NCBI RefSeq assembly: GCF_900104035.1
Contig: NZ_FNIT01000005.1
Span: forward strand, 248,001 to 312,000
Direction of reading: 5' to 3'
DNA length: 64,000 bases
Source: Aureimonas jatrophae
GTDB taxonomy: Bacteria; Pseudomonadota; Alphaproteobacteria; Rhizobiales; Rhizobiaceae
Program-made: the position numbers and the translations under genes
In this document: positions 45,537 to 54,946 of the stretch, one piece after another
How the letters are laid out: every line of letters starts with the position of its first letter
How positions within the stretch are numbered: the first letter of the stretch is position 1
The notes under the pieces: model-generated
Told to the model about the DNA's origin: nothing
The model's database searches: none
Seen by the model: only the letters and a program-made list of their open reading frames with translations

Positions 45537-46142
45537 GTGCCGACGCCCCTGCCGACCCCGTCCGCCCCACCCTCGCCCTCCATGCGCAGCACCGAGCAGC
45601 GGATCCGTCGCCATCTCGGCGACCATTGGAAGAGCTACGCCTTCCAGGGCGGCCTGATGGCGCTGGCTGGCGTGCTGGCGCTTCTGGCGCCTCTGGTCGC
45701 GACGCTGGCCTCCGCGATCTTCTTCGGCTGGCTGCTCCTGGTGCTGGGCGTTGTCGGCATCGTGACGAGCGTTCGCCTAAGGGGATCGACGGGCTTCTGG
45801 TCGGGGCTCATCGTCTCGGCGCTCGCCCTGGTTCTGGGCGTCATGATCCTGTTCGACCCGTTCGCGGGCGCGGTGACGCTGACGACGCTGCTGGCGATCT
45901 ACTTCCTCCTGTCGGGTCTCAGCATGCTGTCGCTCGCCAACGCCTTTCGCCCGTCCACGGCTCGCTTCTGGCTGCCGGCCCTGGCTGGCGTCCTGAACAT
46001 CGCGCTGGCCGTCCTGCTCGTGCTCGGCCTGCCGGGCACGGCGCTCTGGGCGAGTGGCGTCTTCCTCGGCATCTCGCTTCTGTCGTCAGGTCTCGGCCTG
46101 CTGTTCGCCGCGCTCGACGCGCGAGGGTCCCGGCGCGCCTGA
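45537..46142 (+). CDS. HdeD family membrane protein
   Basis: A protein of about 201 residues with six predicted transmembrane helices arranged in two triplets (FQGGLMALAGVLALLAPLVAT ... ALAVLLVLGLPGTALWASGVF), the HdeD/DUF308 pattern linked to acid resistance in enterobacteria. The start is uncertain: GTG at 45537 sits 8 bases from GGAG, ATG at 45582 (MRSTEQRIRRHLGDHW) is also good, and a GTG at 45528 is less likely. It is convergent with an SDR gene six bases beyond its stop. Confidence 0.8.
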   Translation: MPTPLPTPSAPPSPSMRSTEQRIRRHLGDHWKSYAFQGGLMALAGVLALLAPLVATLASAIFFGWLLLVLGVVGIVTSVRLRGSTGFWSGLIVSALALVLGVMILFDPFAGAVTLTTLLAIYFLLSGLSMLSLANAFRPSTARFWLPALAGVLNIALAVLLVLGLPGTALWASGVFLGISLLSSGLGLLFAALDARGSRRA

Positions 46143-46148
46143 CGCCCG

Positions 46149-46913
46149 TCAGACGTGCTGGCCGCCGTTGATGTGGATCTCGGCGCCATTCACGTAGGAC
46201 GCCTGGCCGGAGCACAGGAAATAGATGATGTCGGCCACCTCGGAGGTCTTGCCGAGACGCCGCATCGGGATCGCCTCGACGATCTTCTCGGTGCCGGGCG
46301 ACAGGATCGCCGTGTCGATCTCGCCCGGCGCGATGGCGTTGACGCGGATGCCGTCCGGTCCGAAGTCGGCCGCCATCTCGCGTGTCAGCGAGGCGAGCGC
46401 CGCCTTGGACGTGGCATAGGCCGTGCCGGCGAAGGGGTGGACGCGGCTGCCCACGATCGAGGTGACGTTGACGATCGCCCCGCCGGCGGAGGCCAGTTCC
46501 GCGTGAAGACCTCTCGCCAGCATGATGGGCGCAAAGAAGTTCACCTGGAACACGTCGCGCCAGACGTGCATCGGCGTGCGGATGGAATCCATGCGCGCAC
46601 CCTTGTCGGCCTTGGGGCTGATGGCGGCGTTGTTGACGAGCGCATGCAGCCGGCCGCCTTCGGCCGCGACGCGCTGGCGGATCTCGGACACGGCAAAGCC
46701 GACGTCCTCGGGATCCGACAGGTCGACGCGGATGTGGTCTTCCGGTCCCGCAGGCCAGGGGCAGTCCACCGCGAAATCCTGGCGTGAGCAGGTGATCACG
46801 CGCCATCCCTCGCGCGAGAAGCGCTTCACGGTGGCATGACCGATGCCGCGGGAGGCACCGGTCAGGACCAGGATCCGGCGGCCCTCGGTAGAATTGGCGG
46901 CGTCGGCGGACAT
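46149..46913 (-). CDS. SDR-family oxidoreductase
   Basis: A 254-residue short-chain dehydrogenase/reductase with the glycine-rich dinucleotide motif TGASRGIGHA near residue 20, the NAAISPK block, and a catalytic Tyr/Lys in GTAYATSKAAL. Substrate unknown. The start at 46913 (MSADAANSTEG) has GGGA upstream; a longer frame to 47060 is Arg-rich and not family-like. It is convergent with the HdeD gene. Confidence 0.9.
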   Translation of the reverse strand: MSADAANSTEGRRILVLTGASRGIGHATVKRFSREGWRVITCSRQDFAVDCPWPAGPEDHIRVDLSDPEDVGFAVSEIRQRVAAEGGRLHALVNNAAISPKADKGARMDSIRTPMHVWRDVFQVNFFAPIMLARGLHAELASAGGAIVNVTSIVGSRVHPFAGTAYATSKAALASLTREMAADFGPDGIRVNAIAPGEIDTAILSPGTEKIVEAIPMRRLGKTSEVADIIYFLCSGQASYVNGAEIHINGGQHV

Positions 46914-47065
46914 GCGCGGTTCCCTGCTTGCAGCGACGCCGGCGGGCCAGCCTCGTGGGCTCGGCACCGTTGATTTTACGCGTCTCCGCTCCTCTTTATC
47001 CGAAGGTCGCCGATAGCGGCATCCCCCCATGCCGCATAACCTGAGTTTCGGACCCGACATTCGTC

Positions 47066-48256
47066 ATGCCCCTTCTCCGCACGGTGCCGATCGCCCTGGC
47101 TCTCCTTTCGACGTTGATCGGCGGCACCGCGGAGGCGGAGGGCTGGTCCGCGGTGGAGCAGGCTGCGCGCGGCGAACGGGTCGAGATGGACTTCGTGGGC
47201 GGCGAGGCGGCGCGAAACTATTTCAACTGGGCTGCAGGCGAGATCGAGCGTCTCTACGGCGTCGTGCTCGTCGCGCGGCCCGTCACCTCGCTCGACGAGG
47301 CAGCCCGTCGCGTCGAGGACGCGGGCGCCGAGGGGCCCGATCTGGTTTCGACGGGCGGCGGCAGCTTCCATCGCCTTCTCGACGGCAACCGATTGGCGCC
47401 GCCGTTCGCCCGACGCCTGCCGAACTGGCGGCTCGTCGACACGGCCCGCCAACCGGCCGCCCTGATGGATGCGACGCGGCTGACCGATGGGCGCGAGGTG
47501 CCGACCGGCGCGACGCGGCTCGTGTTCCTGGCTGACACCGCACGCGACCCGGCCCCGGCCGGTGGCCTTCCGTCCTCGCTGGAAGCCCTGCAGCTTCAGG
47601 CGCAGGTGCGGCCCGGCAGCATGCCCTTTCCCTCACCCGACGATCCGGCCGGACTTCTGTTCCTGCAGCAGGTCCTGTTCATGACCGCACCGGAGCCCTC
47701 GATCCTCTGGCGGCCTGCCGGGGAGAGCGATGTCGCGGCGACCACCGCGGCGCTTTGGGCCTGGCTCGATACGTTGCACGCCACGAGCTGGCGCGAGGGG
47801 ACCGAGCAACCGGATGGGCCGGCGCAGATCGGCTTGCTGCGCGAGGGCGCAATCGCCGTGGCGATCGCGACGGATCCCGGCACCGCGGCGGGTGTCATTG
47901 CCAGAGGCACCCTGCCGGCGAGCGTTGCCAGTTTCGCGCTGGAGGGCGGCACGATCGGCGGCGCGAACTATCTTGCGATCCCGGCCGCGAGCGACACCAA
48001 GGATGGCGCGATGGTCGTTGCGAACTTCCTCCTGTCGCCTGAGGCGCAGGTGCGAAAGGCGGATCCGGCGATCTGGGGCGAGCCGACGATCCTGGCGCCG
48101 GAACGGCTGGCTCCCGCCTTTCGTGAGCGGCTCGCCGCCTTCGGGGAAGCCGCCGGCCAGCCCGACGGTCCGGGAATGAACCTCGTGATCCAGCCGCTGC
48201 ATCCGAGCTGGACCGCCCCGCTTCGCGCGGAATGGCAGCGGCGCTACGGCGGCTGA
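47066..48256 (+). CDS. YnjB-like periplasmic solute-binding protein
   Basis: A 396-residue protein with a signal peptide (MPLLRTVPIALALLSTLIGGTAEA) and the long-form extracellular binding-protein layout of E. coli YnjB. Visible features are the WAAGEIERLYGVVL start, GPDLVSTGGGSFHRLL and a C-terminal block with ANFLLSPEAQVRK and WGEPTILAPERL. No permease or ATPase gene lies nearby, so its transporter, if any, is elsewhere. It ends just before a DUF1345 gene. Confidence 0.8.
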   Translation: MPLLRTVPIALALLSTLIGGTAEAEGWSAVEQAARGERVEMDFVGGEAARNYFNWAAGEIERLYGVVLVARPVTSLDEAARRVEDAGAEGPDLVSTGGGSFHRLLDGNRLAPPFARRLPNWRLVDTARQPAALMDATRLTDGREVPTGATRLVFLADTARDPAPAGGLPSSLEALQLQAQVRPGSMPFPSPDDPAGLLFLQQVLFMTAPEPSILWRPAGESDVAATTAALWAWLDTLHATSWREGTEQPDGPAQIGLLREGAIAVAIATDPGTAAGVIARGTLPASVASFALEGGTIGGANYLAIPAASDTKDGAMVVANFLLSPEAQVRKADPAIWGEPTILAPERLAPAFRERLAAFGEAAGQPDGPGMNLVIQPLHPSWTAPLRAEWQRRYGG

Positions 48257-48267
48257 CGGAGAGCGGG

Positions 48268-48936
48268 ATGCGTCTCGTGACCGGCTTTCGTTCGCGGCCG
48301 CGCCTTCTGGTGGCGCTCGCTGTGGCGATGCTGATCGCCCTGGTCCTTCCCGGCTCGATGCGCTGGTCGACGATCGCGCTGCTCGCGTGGGACGGTGCGG
48401 TCTCGATCTATCTCGCTCTTGTGGCCCGCATGACGGCGCGCGCCGATGCCGGTCTCATCCGGCGCCACGCGCGGGCGCAGGACGAGGGAGCGGCCGCGAT
48501 CCTCTTTCTGACGACGCTTGCGGTGGCTTTCTCGTTTGTCGCCATCGCGGCGGAACTGCATGGCGGCGGCGCTTCAGCCACCGGCGGCTCCGCGGCCGAC
48601 ACCGCGCCCTCGACGCAAAGCCTGACGCTCGCGGGCGTGACGATCCTCCTGTCCTGGACCGTCACGCAGGTCACCATGGCCCTGCACTATGCGGGGCGCT
48701 ACTATGGCGACGCGGCAGCGGAAGGCGGCCTCGATTTTCCGGGCGACGACCGCGATCCGGACTATGCGGACTTCCTGTACTTCGCCTTCACCATGGGCGC
48801 CGCCTGCCAGACCTCGGACGTTTCGGTGACCTCGCGTCCCATGCGCAAGCTCGTGCTCGTGCACACCGCGCTCGCCTTTCTCTTCAACACGACGATCCTG
48901 GCGCTGGCCGTCAACGTGGGCGCCAGCCTGATCTGA
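48268..48936 (+). CDS. DUF1345 membrane protein
   Basis: A 222-residue membrane protein of the DUF1345 family with about five transmembrane helices, including an N-terminal pair, LAGVTILLSWTVTQVTMALHY and a last helix near the C terminus, and the family motif DFLYFAFTMGAACQTSDV. The start at 48268 follows GGAGAG; an ATG at 48232 overlapping the previous gene is less likely. Function unknown; the motif resembles ion-channel-like signatures seen in the family, but I would not claim transport. Confidence 0.85.
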   Translation: MRLVTGFRSRPRLLVALAVAMLIALVLPGSMRWSTIALLAWDGAVSIYLALVARMTARADAGLIRRHARAQDEGAAAILFLTTLAVAFSFVAIAAELHGGGASATGGSAADTAPSTQSLTLAGVTILLSWTVTQVTMALHYAGRYYGDAAAEGGLDFPGDDRDPDYADFLYFAFTMGAACQTSDVSVTSRPMRKLVLVHTALAFLFNTTILALAVNVGASLI

Positions 48937-48979
48937 CGGGCGCTGGACAAGCATCGACCCGGCCGCCACAACGCAAGCC

Positions 48980-51481
48980 ATGAGCCAGACGCGCCATCAG
49001 ACCGTGAAAGCGGGGACCGGCACCCCATGGCCCGAGCTGCCGGTTTCGGCTGTTCTGCCGGAGGTCGCGCGCGCCCTGGAGCAAGCGCCGCACCGCGCGG
49101 TGCTCGTGGCTCCGCCGGGCGCCGGCAAGACGACGCTGGCGCCGCTCCATCTTCTGGCCTCCCTGCCCGAGGGCCGCATCCTCCTGGCCGAACCACGCCG
49201 CGTGGCGACCCGTGCCGCCGCCTCGCGCATGGCGCAGCTTCTCGGCGAGGCGCCGGGACAAACGGTCGGCTGGCGTATGCGCCTGGATACGCGCGTCTCG
49301 GCCTCGACCCGCATCGAGGTCGTGACGGAGGGCGTACTGACGCGCCTGCTTCTTGCCGATCCCGAACTGTCCGGCGTCTCCGCCGTCCTGTTCGACGAGT
49401 TCCACGAGCGCTCGCTCGACGCGGACCTGGGACTGGCGCTTGCGCTGGAGGCCGCCGGCGCCTTGCGGCCGGACCTTCGGATCCTTGTCATGTCCGCGAC
49501 GCTCGACGGTGCGCGGGTGGCGGGTCTCCTGGGTGACGCCCCAGTGATCCGAAGCGAGGGACGGGCGTTTCCGGTCGAGATCCGGCACCGCGCGCCCGAA
49601 CCCGGAGCGCGGGTCGAGGACGAGGTCGCCCGTACGATCCTCGACGAGCTGGCGGCGGGATCGGGCTCGATCCTGGCCTTCCTGCCGGGCGCCTTCGAGA
49701 TCGAACGCACGGCCGAGAAGCTGCGCTCCCGCCTGCCGGGCGACACGACGCTCTGCCCGCTCTACGCCGCGCTGCCGCCAGCTGCGCAGGACGAGGCCAT
49801 TCGACCGGCGCCCGCCGGTCGGCGCAAGGTCGTGCTCGCCACCACGATCGCGGAGACCTCGATCACCATCGACGGCGTGACGACGGTGGTGGATTCGGGG
49901 CTCAAGCGGCAGCCCCGGTTCGAGCCCGCGACCGGCCTGCAGCGCCTCGAGACCGTTCGCGTCTCGCTGGCCTCGGCCGAGCAGCGCGCGGGCCGCGCCG
50001 GGCGCACGGCGCCGGGCACGGCGATCCGGTTGTGGCGCGCCGAGCAGAGCGGCGCGCTCCAACCCTTCGACCGGCCGGAGATCCTGAGTGCCGACCTGTC
50101 CGGGCTGACGCTCGACGCCGTCAGTTGGGGTGCGCGCTCGCCGGCCGACCTTCCCTTCCTCGACCCGCCGCCGGCCGCCGCACTGGCCGAGGCCGCCGCG
50201 CTTCTTCGCGATCTCGGCGCGCTCGACGAGACGGGCCGCCTGACCGCGATGGGCGAGGCGATGCGCCTCCTGCCCTTGGCCCCGCGGCTGGCTCGCATGG
50301 TGGCGGGCGCCGCGGTCGGCGAGGCCCGCAACCTCGCGTCGCGGCTCGCGGTGCTCTTGTCGGAGCCCGGGCTCGGCGGTCCCTCGCCTGACCTAGCGGA
50401 GCGCCTGCGCCGCTGGCGAGCCGAGGATGGCGCACGCGCCCGCGACGCCGCAGCGCTGGCGCGCAGGATCGCCGCCTCGGTGCCGGAGGGGGATCTCGGC
50501 CACCGCGAGAGCGACGCCGACCCGGCCCGCCTCCTCGCCCTCGCCTATCCCGACCGGATCGCGATCCCGCGCGGCGCACCGGGGCAGTTCATCCTGTCCA
50601 ACGGCCGCGGCGCGCGGATCGACGAGCGCGACGCCCTGGCGCGCGTCCCGGCCTTGGTGGTGGCGGATCTCGGCGAAAGCGAGAACGCGCAGGCCCGCGT
50701 CGGAACGATCCGTGCGGCGGCCGTCCTCGACCGCGAGGCGCTGGACGCGATCCTGCGTGCCCGCGCCGTGGAGGAAGACGCCGTGGTGTTCGACCCCGCT
50801 TCGCGCTCCGTGCGGGGACGGCGCCGGCGACGCCTGGGCCGCGCGATCCTGTCGGAGCAGCCGATCGCGCTTCCCCCAGGAGAGGATGCGGGGCTCGCCC
50901 TCATGGACGGCGCCCGGAGCCTGGGGTTGAGGTCCCTGCCCTTCGACAACGAGACCGAGCGTTTCCTGCGCCGGATGCGCTTTGCCGCGTCCGCCGAACC
51001 GGACTGGCCGGCCTTGGACGACGATGCGCTTCTGGCGGGTCTCGGTTCCTGGCTTCTGCCCTATGTGCCGGGCGTGACCGCGCTCGGTGCGATCACGCCC
51101 GGCCAGTTGCGGACCGCGCTCCAGAGCCTCGTTCCACCCGGCACCCGGCTCGATGCGCTCGCCCCCTCGCATTTCACCGCTCCCACCGGCCATGCGCATC
51201 CGATCCGCTACGAGAAGGACGGACCGGTGTTGGCGATCCGCGTCCAGGAGCTCTTCGGACTGACGGTCCACCCGGCGATCGCAGGCGGGCGGCTGCCGTT
51301 GACGCTCGAGCTTCTCTCGCCCGCCTCGCGGCCGATCCAGATCACGAAGGACCTGCCCGCCTTTTGGGCCGGCTCCTGGCGCGACGTTCGAGCCGACCTG
51401 CGCGGTCGCTACCCGCGCCATCCCTGGCCAGAGGATCCCGCTGCCGCGCTGCCGACGGCACGTGCCAAGCCGCGAGGCTGA
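48980..51481 (+). CDS. hrpB: ATP-dependent helicase HrpB
   Basis: An 833-residue DEAH-type RNA helicase. Motif I is APPGAGKTTL, motif II is FDEFHERS, and motif VI is QRAGRAGRTAPG. The C-terminal HrpB domain is complete to the tail. The exact RNA substrate is unknown; it is dispensable in E. coli. It precedes actS by less than 100 bases, an arrangement seen in rhizobia. Confidence 0.95.
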   Translation: MSQTRHQTVKAGTGTPWPELPVSAVLPEVARALEQAPHRAVLVAPPGAGKTTLAPLHLLASLPEGRILLAEPRRVATRAAASRMAQLLGEAPGQTVGWRMRLDTRVSASTRIEVVTEGVLTRLLLADPELSGVSAVLFDEFHERSLDADLGLALALEAAGALRPDLRILVMSATLDGARVAGLLGDAPVIRSEGRAFPVEIRHRAPEPGARVEDEVARTILDELAAGSGSILAFLPGAFEIERTAEKLRSRLPGDTTLCPLYAALPPAAQDEAIRPAPAGRRKVVLATTIAETSITIDGVTTVVDSGLKRQPRFEPATGLQRLETVRVSLASAEQRAGRAGRTAPGTAIRLWRAEQSGALQPFDRPEILSADLSGLTLDAVSWGARSPADLPFLDPPPAAALAEAAALLRDLGALDETGRLTAMGEAMRLLPLAPRLARMVAGAAVGEARNLASRLAVLLSEPGLGGPSPDLAERLRRWRAEDGARARDAAALARRIAASVPEGDLGHRESDADPARLLALAYPDRIAIPRGAPGQFILSNGRGARIDERDALARVPALVVADLGESENAQARVGTIRAAAVLDREALDAILRARAVEEDAVVFDPASRSVRGRRRRRLGRAILSEQPIALPPGEDAGLALMDGARSLGLRSLPFDNETERFLRRMRFAASAEPDWPALDDDALLAGLGSWLLPYVPGVTALGAITPGQLRTALQSLVPPGTRLDALAPSHFTAPTGHAHPIRYEKDGPVLAIRVQELFGLTVHPAIAGGRLPLTLELLSPASRPIQITKDLPAFWAGSWRDVRADLRGRYPRHPWPEDPAAALPTARAKPRG

Positions 51482-51547
51482 CGCGGGCGCAAAGCGTTGA
51501 TGCGCCGCATCTTTCCGCCGCTGAAGCTCGTGCTATCTGCGGTTCGC

Positions 51548-52936
51548 ATGATGAACCGCTCCACCACCGCCGAGTTCGAACCGGGTCCGCCCGATTGGCC
51601 GGGGCGCGCGGCCGCCGAGCGGCTGCGGCTCGCCACGCTGACGCGCCTGCGCTGGCTCTCGGTCGGCGGACAGACGGCATCCTGCGTGTTTGTCGCCTGG
51701 GGGCTTTGGTATCCCTATCCGGTTTTCGCCTGCTTCGCGCTGATCGGCCTGTCGGTTGCGCTCAACATCGGCTTGTCGCTGCGTTTCCCGCGCAGCTACC
51801 GGCTGACACCCCGCGCCGCCGCGATCCTGCTTACCTACGACATCCTGCAACCCGCAGCCCTCCTGATGCTGACGGGCGGCGTCCAGAACCCGTTTGCGAT
51901 CTTCCTGATCGTGCCGGTCGTGATCGCGGCTGCGACGCAGCCCGCCCGACTGACCGTCGCGCTCGGCGTGCTCGCGCTGCTGGCCGCAACCCTGTTGTCC
52001 TTCGCGCACCTGCCGGTTCCCTGGCCCCACGACGCGCCGTTCAACCTGCCGCTCCCCTATCTTGGCGGCCTGTGGTTCGCGCTGGTGACGATGCTGGTCT
52101 TCTCGGCCTTCTACGTTCATCGCGTCGCCGCCGAGGCGCGGATGTTGTCGGACGCGTTGGCGGCAACCGAACTCGTTCTCCAGCGCGAGCAGCACCTTTC
52201 CGCCCTCGACGGGCTGGCCGCAGCCGCCGCCCATGAACTCGGCACGCCGCTCGCCACGATCGCGCTCGTCGCCAAGGAGATGGGTCGCACGACCCAAAGC
52301 GGCGACCCGTTGCGCGAGGACGTCGATCTCCTGATCACGCAGACCGAGCGCTGCCGCGAGATCCTGAAGCGTTTGTCGACCCTTTCGTCCTCGTCCGAGG
52401 AGCATATGGCCCGACTGCCGCTTCCCTCGCTGGTCGAAGAGATCGCCTCGCCCCACCGTCATTTCGGCGTGACGATCCGCGTCGAGGGCCGGTACCGCGA
52501 GGGTCCGGAACCGGTGATGCGGCGCAACGCCGGTATTCTCTACGGTCTCGGCAACATCGTGGAGAACGCCGTCGACTTCGCGTCCGGCGAGGTCGTGATC
52601 GATCTCAGCTGGTCCGCGGAGCGCGTCGAGATCACGGTGCGCGACGACGGGCCCGGCTTTCCGCCCGAGGTGCTGGGCCGTATCGGCGACCCCTACATGG
52701 CGACGCGCGAGGCGGGCCCGCGCAACTCCGGTGGCGGGCTGGGCCTCGGGCTTTTCATCGCCAAGACGCTTCTGGAACGTTCGGGGGCCCGGATACATTT
52801 CGCCAACAGATCGGAAAGCGACGGACCCGGTGCCAGCGTTTCCGTTTCGTGGGCGCGGGCAGGTCTGGACGTGCCGCATCGCGAAAGCGGCGCGCCCATC
52901 ACGCCGGAGGACGCCTTCGTCGCCCCCTCCCGGTGA
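51548..52936 (+). CDS. actS: Redox-sensing histidine kinase ActS (RegB/PrrB family)
   Basis: A 462-residue membrane kinase of the RegB/PrrB/ActS redox family. It has about six transmembrane helices, the quinone-binding motif GGVQNPF at 110-116, the H-box AHELGTPL with His229, the redox cysteine region with Cys269 (TERCREIL) and an ATPase domain with N, G1 (DDGPGFPP) and G2 (GLGLGLFIA) boxes. It phosphorylates ActR in response to the quinone pool. The start could be the ATG at 51548 (MMNRSTTAE) or 51500; no good ribosome site decides it. actR follows 63 bases later. Confidence 0.93.
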   Translation: MMNRSTTAEFEPGPPDWPGRAAAERLRLATLTRLRWLSVGGQTASCVFVAWGLWYPYPVFACFALIGLSVALNIGLSLRFPRSYRLTPRAAAILLTYDILQPAALLMLTGGVQNPFAIFLIVPVVIAAATQPARLTVALGVLALLAATLLSFAHLPVPWPHDAPFNLPLPYLGGLWFALVTMLVFSAFYVHRVAAEARMLSDALAATELVLQREQHLSALDGLAAAAAHELGTPLATIALVAKEMGRTTQSGDPLREDVDLLITQTERCREILKRLSTLSSSSEEHMARLPLPSLVEEIASPHRHFGVTIRVEGRYREGPEPVMRRNAGILYGLGNIVENAVDFASGEVVIDLSWSAERVEITVRDDGPGFPPEVLGRIGDPYMATREAGPRNSGGGLGLGLFIAKTLLERSGARIHFANRSESDGPGASVSVSWARAGLDVPHRESGAPITPEDAFVAPSR

Positions 52937-52999
52937 CCCGTCGAAACGTTGAAAATGCGTGTCCGCGTAGCCATCTTCGGTATCGAAGGGAGTGATGTG

Positions 53000-53575
53000 A
53001 TGCTGATCGAACATCAAGGCGCGACACCGGCGCCGATGCGGCTTCCCGAGGGCGACCGCTCGATTCTTCTCGTGGACGACGATCGTCCGTTCGTGACCCG
53101 GCTGGCGCGTGCCTTCGAGCAGCGGGGCTTCGATGTCTGCACGGCGGAAAGCGTGAATGAGGGCGTGGCGGCGTTGCGCTCGAGCGCACCGGCCTACGCC
53201 GTGGTCGATATGCGGCTGGGCGCTGGAAACGGTCTGGACGTGATCGAGGCGCTGCGCCGCGCGCGGCCCGACGCCCGGGTCGTGGTGCTCACCGGCTACG
53301 GCAACATCGCGACCGCGGTCACGGCGGTGAAGCTCGGCGCGATCGACTATCTCGCCAAGCCGGCCGACGCCGACGAGGTGATCGGCGCGCTGATGCGCGA
53401 CCCCGACACCAAGGCCGAGCCGCCCGAGAACCCGATGTCCGCCGACCGGATCCGCTGGGAACACATCCAGCGCGTCTACGAGCTTTGCGACCGCAACGTG
53501 TCCGAGACGGCCCGCCGCCTCTCGATGCACCGCCGCACGCTCCAACGCATCCTCGCCAAGCGCGCGCCGCGCTGA
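53000..53575 (+). CDS. actR: Redox response regulator ActR (RegA/PrrA family)
   Basis: A 191-residue response regulator. The receiver has the acidic pocket LLVDDDRPF, the phosphorylated Asp70 in VVDMRLG and later Thr/Lys residues (VLTGYGN, LAKPAD). The C-terminal Fis-like helix-turn-helix WEHIQRVYELCDRNVSETAR is the very conserved DNA-binding part of RegA/PrrA/ActR. The start 53000 lies 7 bases after AAGGGAG. It controls carbon, nitrogen and respiratory genes in relatives. A strong terminator follows. Confidence 0.95.
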   Translation: MLIEHQGATPAPMRLPEGDRSILLVDDDRPFVTRLARAFEQRGFDVCTAESVNEGVAALRSSAPAYAVVDMRLGAGNGLDVIEALRRARPDARVVVLTGYGNIATAVTAVKLGAIDYLAKPADADEVIGALMRDPDTKAEPPENPMSADRIRWEHIQRVYELCDRNVSETARRLSMHRRTLQRILAKRAPR

Positions 53576-53605
53576 CGGGCCGTCCCGGTCGTGAAGTGTT
53601 TCCGT

Positions 53606-53638
53606 ATGCAAAAGGGGCCCGAGTGGCCCCTTTTGCAT
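53606..53638. terminator. Strong terminator after actR
   Basis: A perfect 14-base stem (53606-53619 with 53625-53638) with a five-base loop; the 3' arm contains TTTT. It lies 30 bases after the actR stop and could serve both actR and the convergent mmcB. Confidence 0.85.
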
Positions 53639-53721
53639 GCAAGACGCATCCGCAGGGCCCATGCATCGGGATCATGCCCGGCGCGATCGAGGACGAACAC
53701 TCGCTCCGGTGATCCGGTCGC

Positions 53722-54228
53722 CTACTCGTCCGCGTCCGGCAGGCCGCTGAGCGCGGCACCGTTGGCGATCCATTCCGCACGCAGAAGACGGTCGGCGGAA
53801 AGGCGAGCGAGGCGCAGGGTCAGCGCCTTGCGAGCAGGCGCGCCGAGCCGATGCTCGGGCGCCTCGCGGATCATCTCGGCGCCGTAGCCGTCCGACAGCA
53901 TGAGACCGCACTCGTCCGGGAAGATGTCGAGCGGCACCCCGGGATGGGTCGCGAAATAAAGCCGGTCGCAGTGCAGACGGTATTCGGGCCATTTGCGGTC
54001 GCTGCGAAAGTCTTCGATCGAGGACTTGATCTCGACGATCAGCACGTCGCCCTTCTCGCCGATGCCGATCAGATCGGCACGCCGGCCGCCGCTCAGCGGG
54101 ATCTCGGGCAGAACCGAGACGCGCATCTTCATGAGAAGCCGCTGCACGCCGCGCCGCACCAAGAGCGCGCGTTCGGATTGGCGCCCGTCGATCATCGGAT
54201 CACGGGCGCGAAGGGAGACGAGAGGCAT
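53722..54228 (-). CDS. mmcB: MmcB family DNA repair protein
   Basis: A 168-residue protein of the MmcB family (DUF1052), a restriction-endonuclease-like fold first linked to mitomycin C resistance in Caulobacter, where it is SOS-induced. The nuclease-like core reads RRADLIGIGEKGDVLIVEIKSS (metal and Asp/Glu/Lys positions), then DFRSDRKWPEYRLHCDRLYFA. I found no clear LexA box in the 70 bases before the start. It is convergent with actR. Confidence 0.92.
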   Translation of the reverse strand: MPLVSLRARDPMIDGRQSERALLVRRGVQRLLMKMRVSVLPEIPLSGGRRADLIGIGEKGDVLIVEIKSSIEDFRSDRKWPEYRLHCDRLYFATHPGVPLDIFPDECGLMLSDGYGAEMIREAPEHRLGAPARKALTLRLARLSADRLLRAEWIANGAALSGLPDADE

Positions 54229-54298
54229 GGGAAATCGTTAACGCTTTCCCGCGTCCCGCTTCAAGACCGCCGCCTGCGACCAACAGGCCCGCCGTCCG

Positions 54299-54706
54299 TC
54301 AGGCCGGCCGAGCCATCCGGATCGTGACGTCGGATGCGTCTTCCAGCATGGGGCAGTCCGGTGCCGGCTCGTCGGCCTTGCGGGACGCCAGGGCGGCCAG
54401 CGCTCGCTTCAGCGACAGGAGCTGCTCGATCTTGCCGTCGATCTCCGCCAGCCGGCGGTGGACGTGACGCGTGGTCTCCACGTTGCAGGAGGAGGGCCCG
54501 TAGAGCGCGAGGAGCCGACGGGCCTCATCGGTCGTGAAGCCTAGCGAACGCAGGCGCTGGAGAAACCGCAGGATATGGACGTCGCGCTCGGCATAGTCGC
54601 GATAGCCGTTCGCGGCCCGGGCAGGCGCGAGCAGCCCGACCTCCTCGTAGTAGCGGATGGTCTTGGGCGGCAGTCCGGACCGTCGGGCCGCCTCACCGAT
54701 ATTCAT
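54299..54706 (-). CDS. MerR-family regulator, CueR/HmrR-like
   Basis: A 135-residue MerR-family activator. The N terminus MNIGEAARRSGLPPKTIRYY is the winged-helix DNA-binding domain, then a dimer helix. The C-terminal loop ends PAPDCPMLED. CueR and HmrR have CxGDxxPDCPI, where two cysteines bind Cu(I); here the first is replaced by Lys. A further Cys sits in SSCNVETT. The start at 54706 is the family start; an in-frame upstream ATG at 54772 adds an unrelated stretch. It is divergent from an L,D-transpeptidase gene. Confidence 0.88.
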   Translation of the reverse strand: MNIGEAARRSGLPPKTIRYYEEVGLLAPARAANGYRDYAERDVHILRFLQRLRSLGFTTDEARRLLALYGPSSCNVETTRHVHRRLAEIDGKIEQLLSLKRALAALASRKADEPAPDCPMLEDASDVTIRMARPA

Positions 54707-54754
54707 GCCAAGCCCCCGGAACAGCAGCCTTTTCAGCCGGTCCGTTGTGCAAAT

Positions 54755-54778
54755 GCCGCACAGGTCGGGCAAGTCAAC
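54755..54778 (-). promoter_or_regulatory. Candidate MerR-type operator/promoter
   Basis: On the minus strand TTGACT (54773-54778) is followed by a TGCC...GGCA dyad (54769-54772 and 54755-54758), which is how MerR-family operators sit between an extended promoter spacing. The -10 box is poor. It could autoregulate the MerR gene. Confidence 0.35.
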
Positions 54779-54946
54779 TGTGTCGAGCGGGCAACAAGAT
54801 TTCCTTAAGCATGACGCGCTCTACTCCGGCCGTTGCCTCGCGATTCACGGCGGCGTACCAGGGTTGCGGTCCCGCTGCGGGCGCTCCTGGTCCCTCGTCG
54901 CGACCGCCCGGCCGCTCGACCCAACAGCCGTACCGGACGCCCGCCC

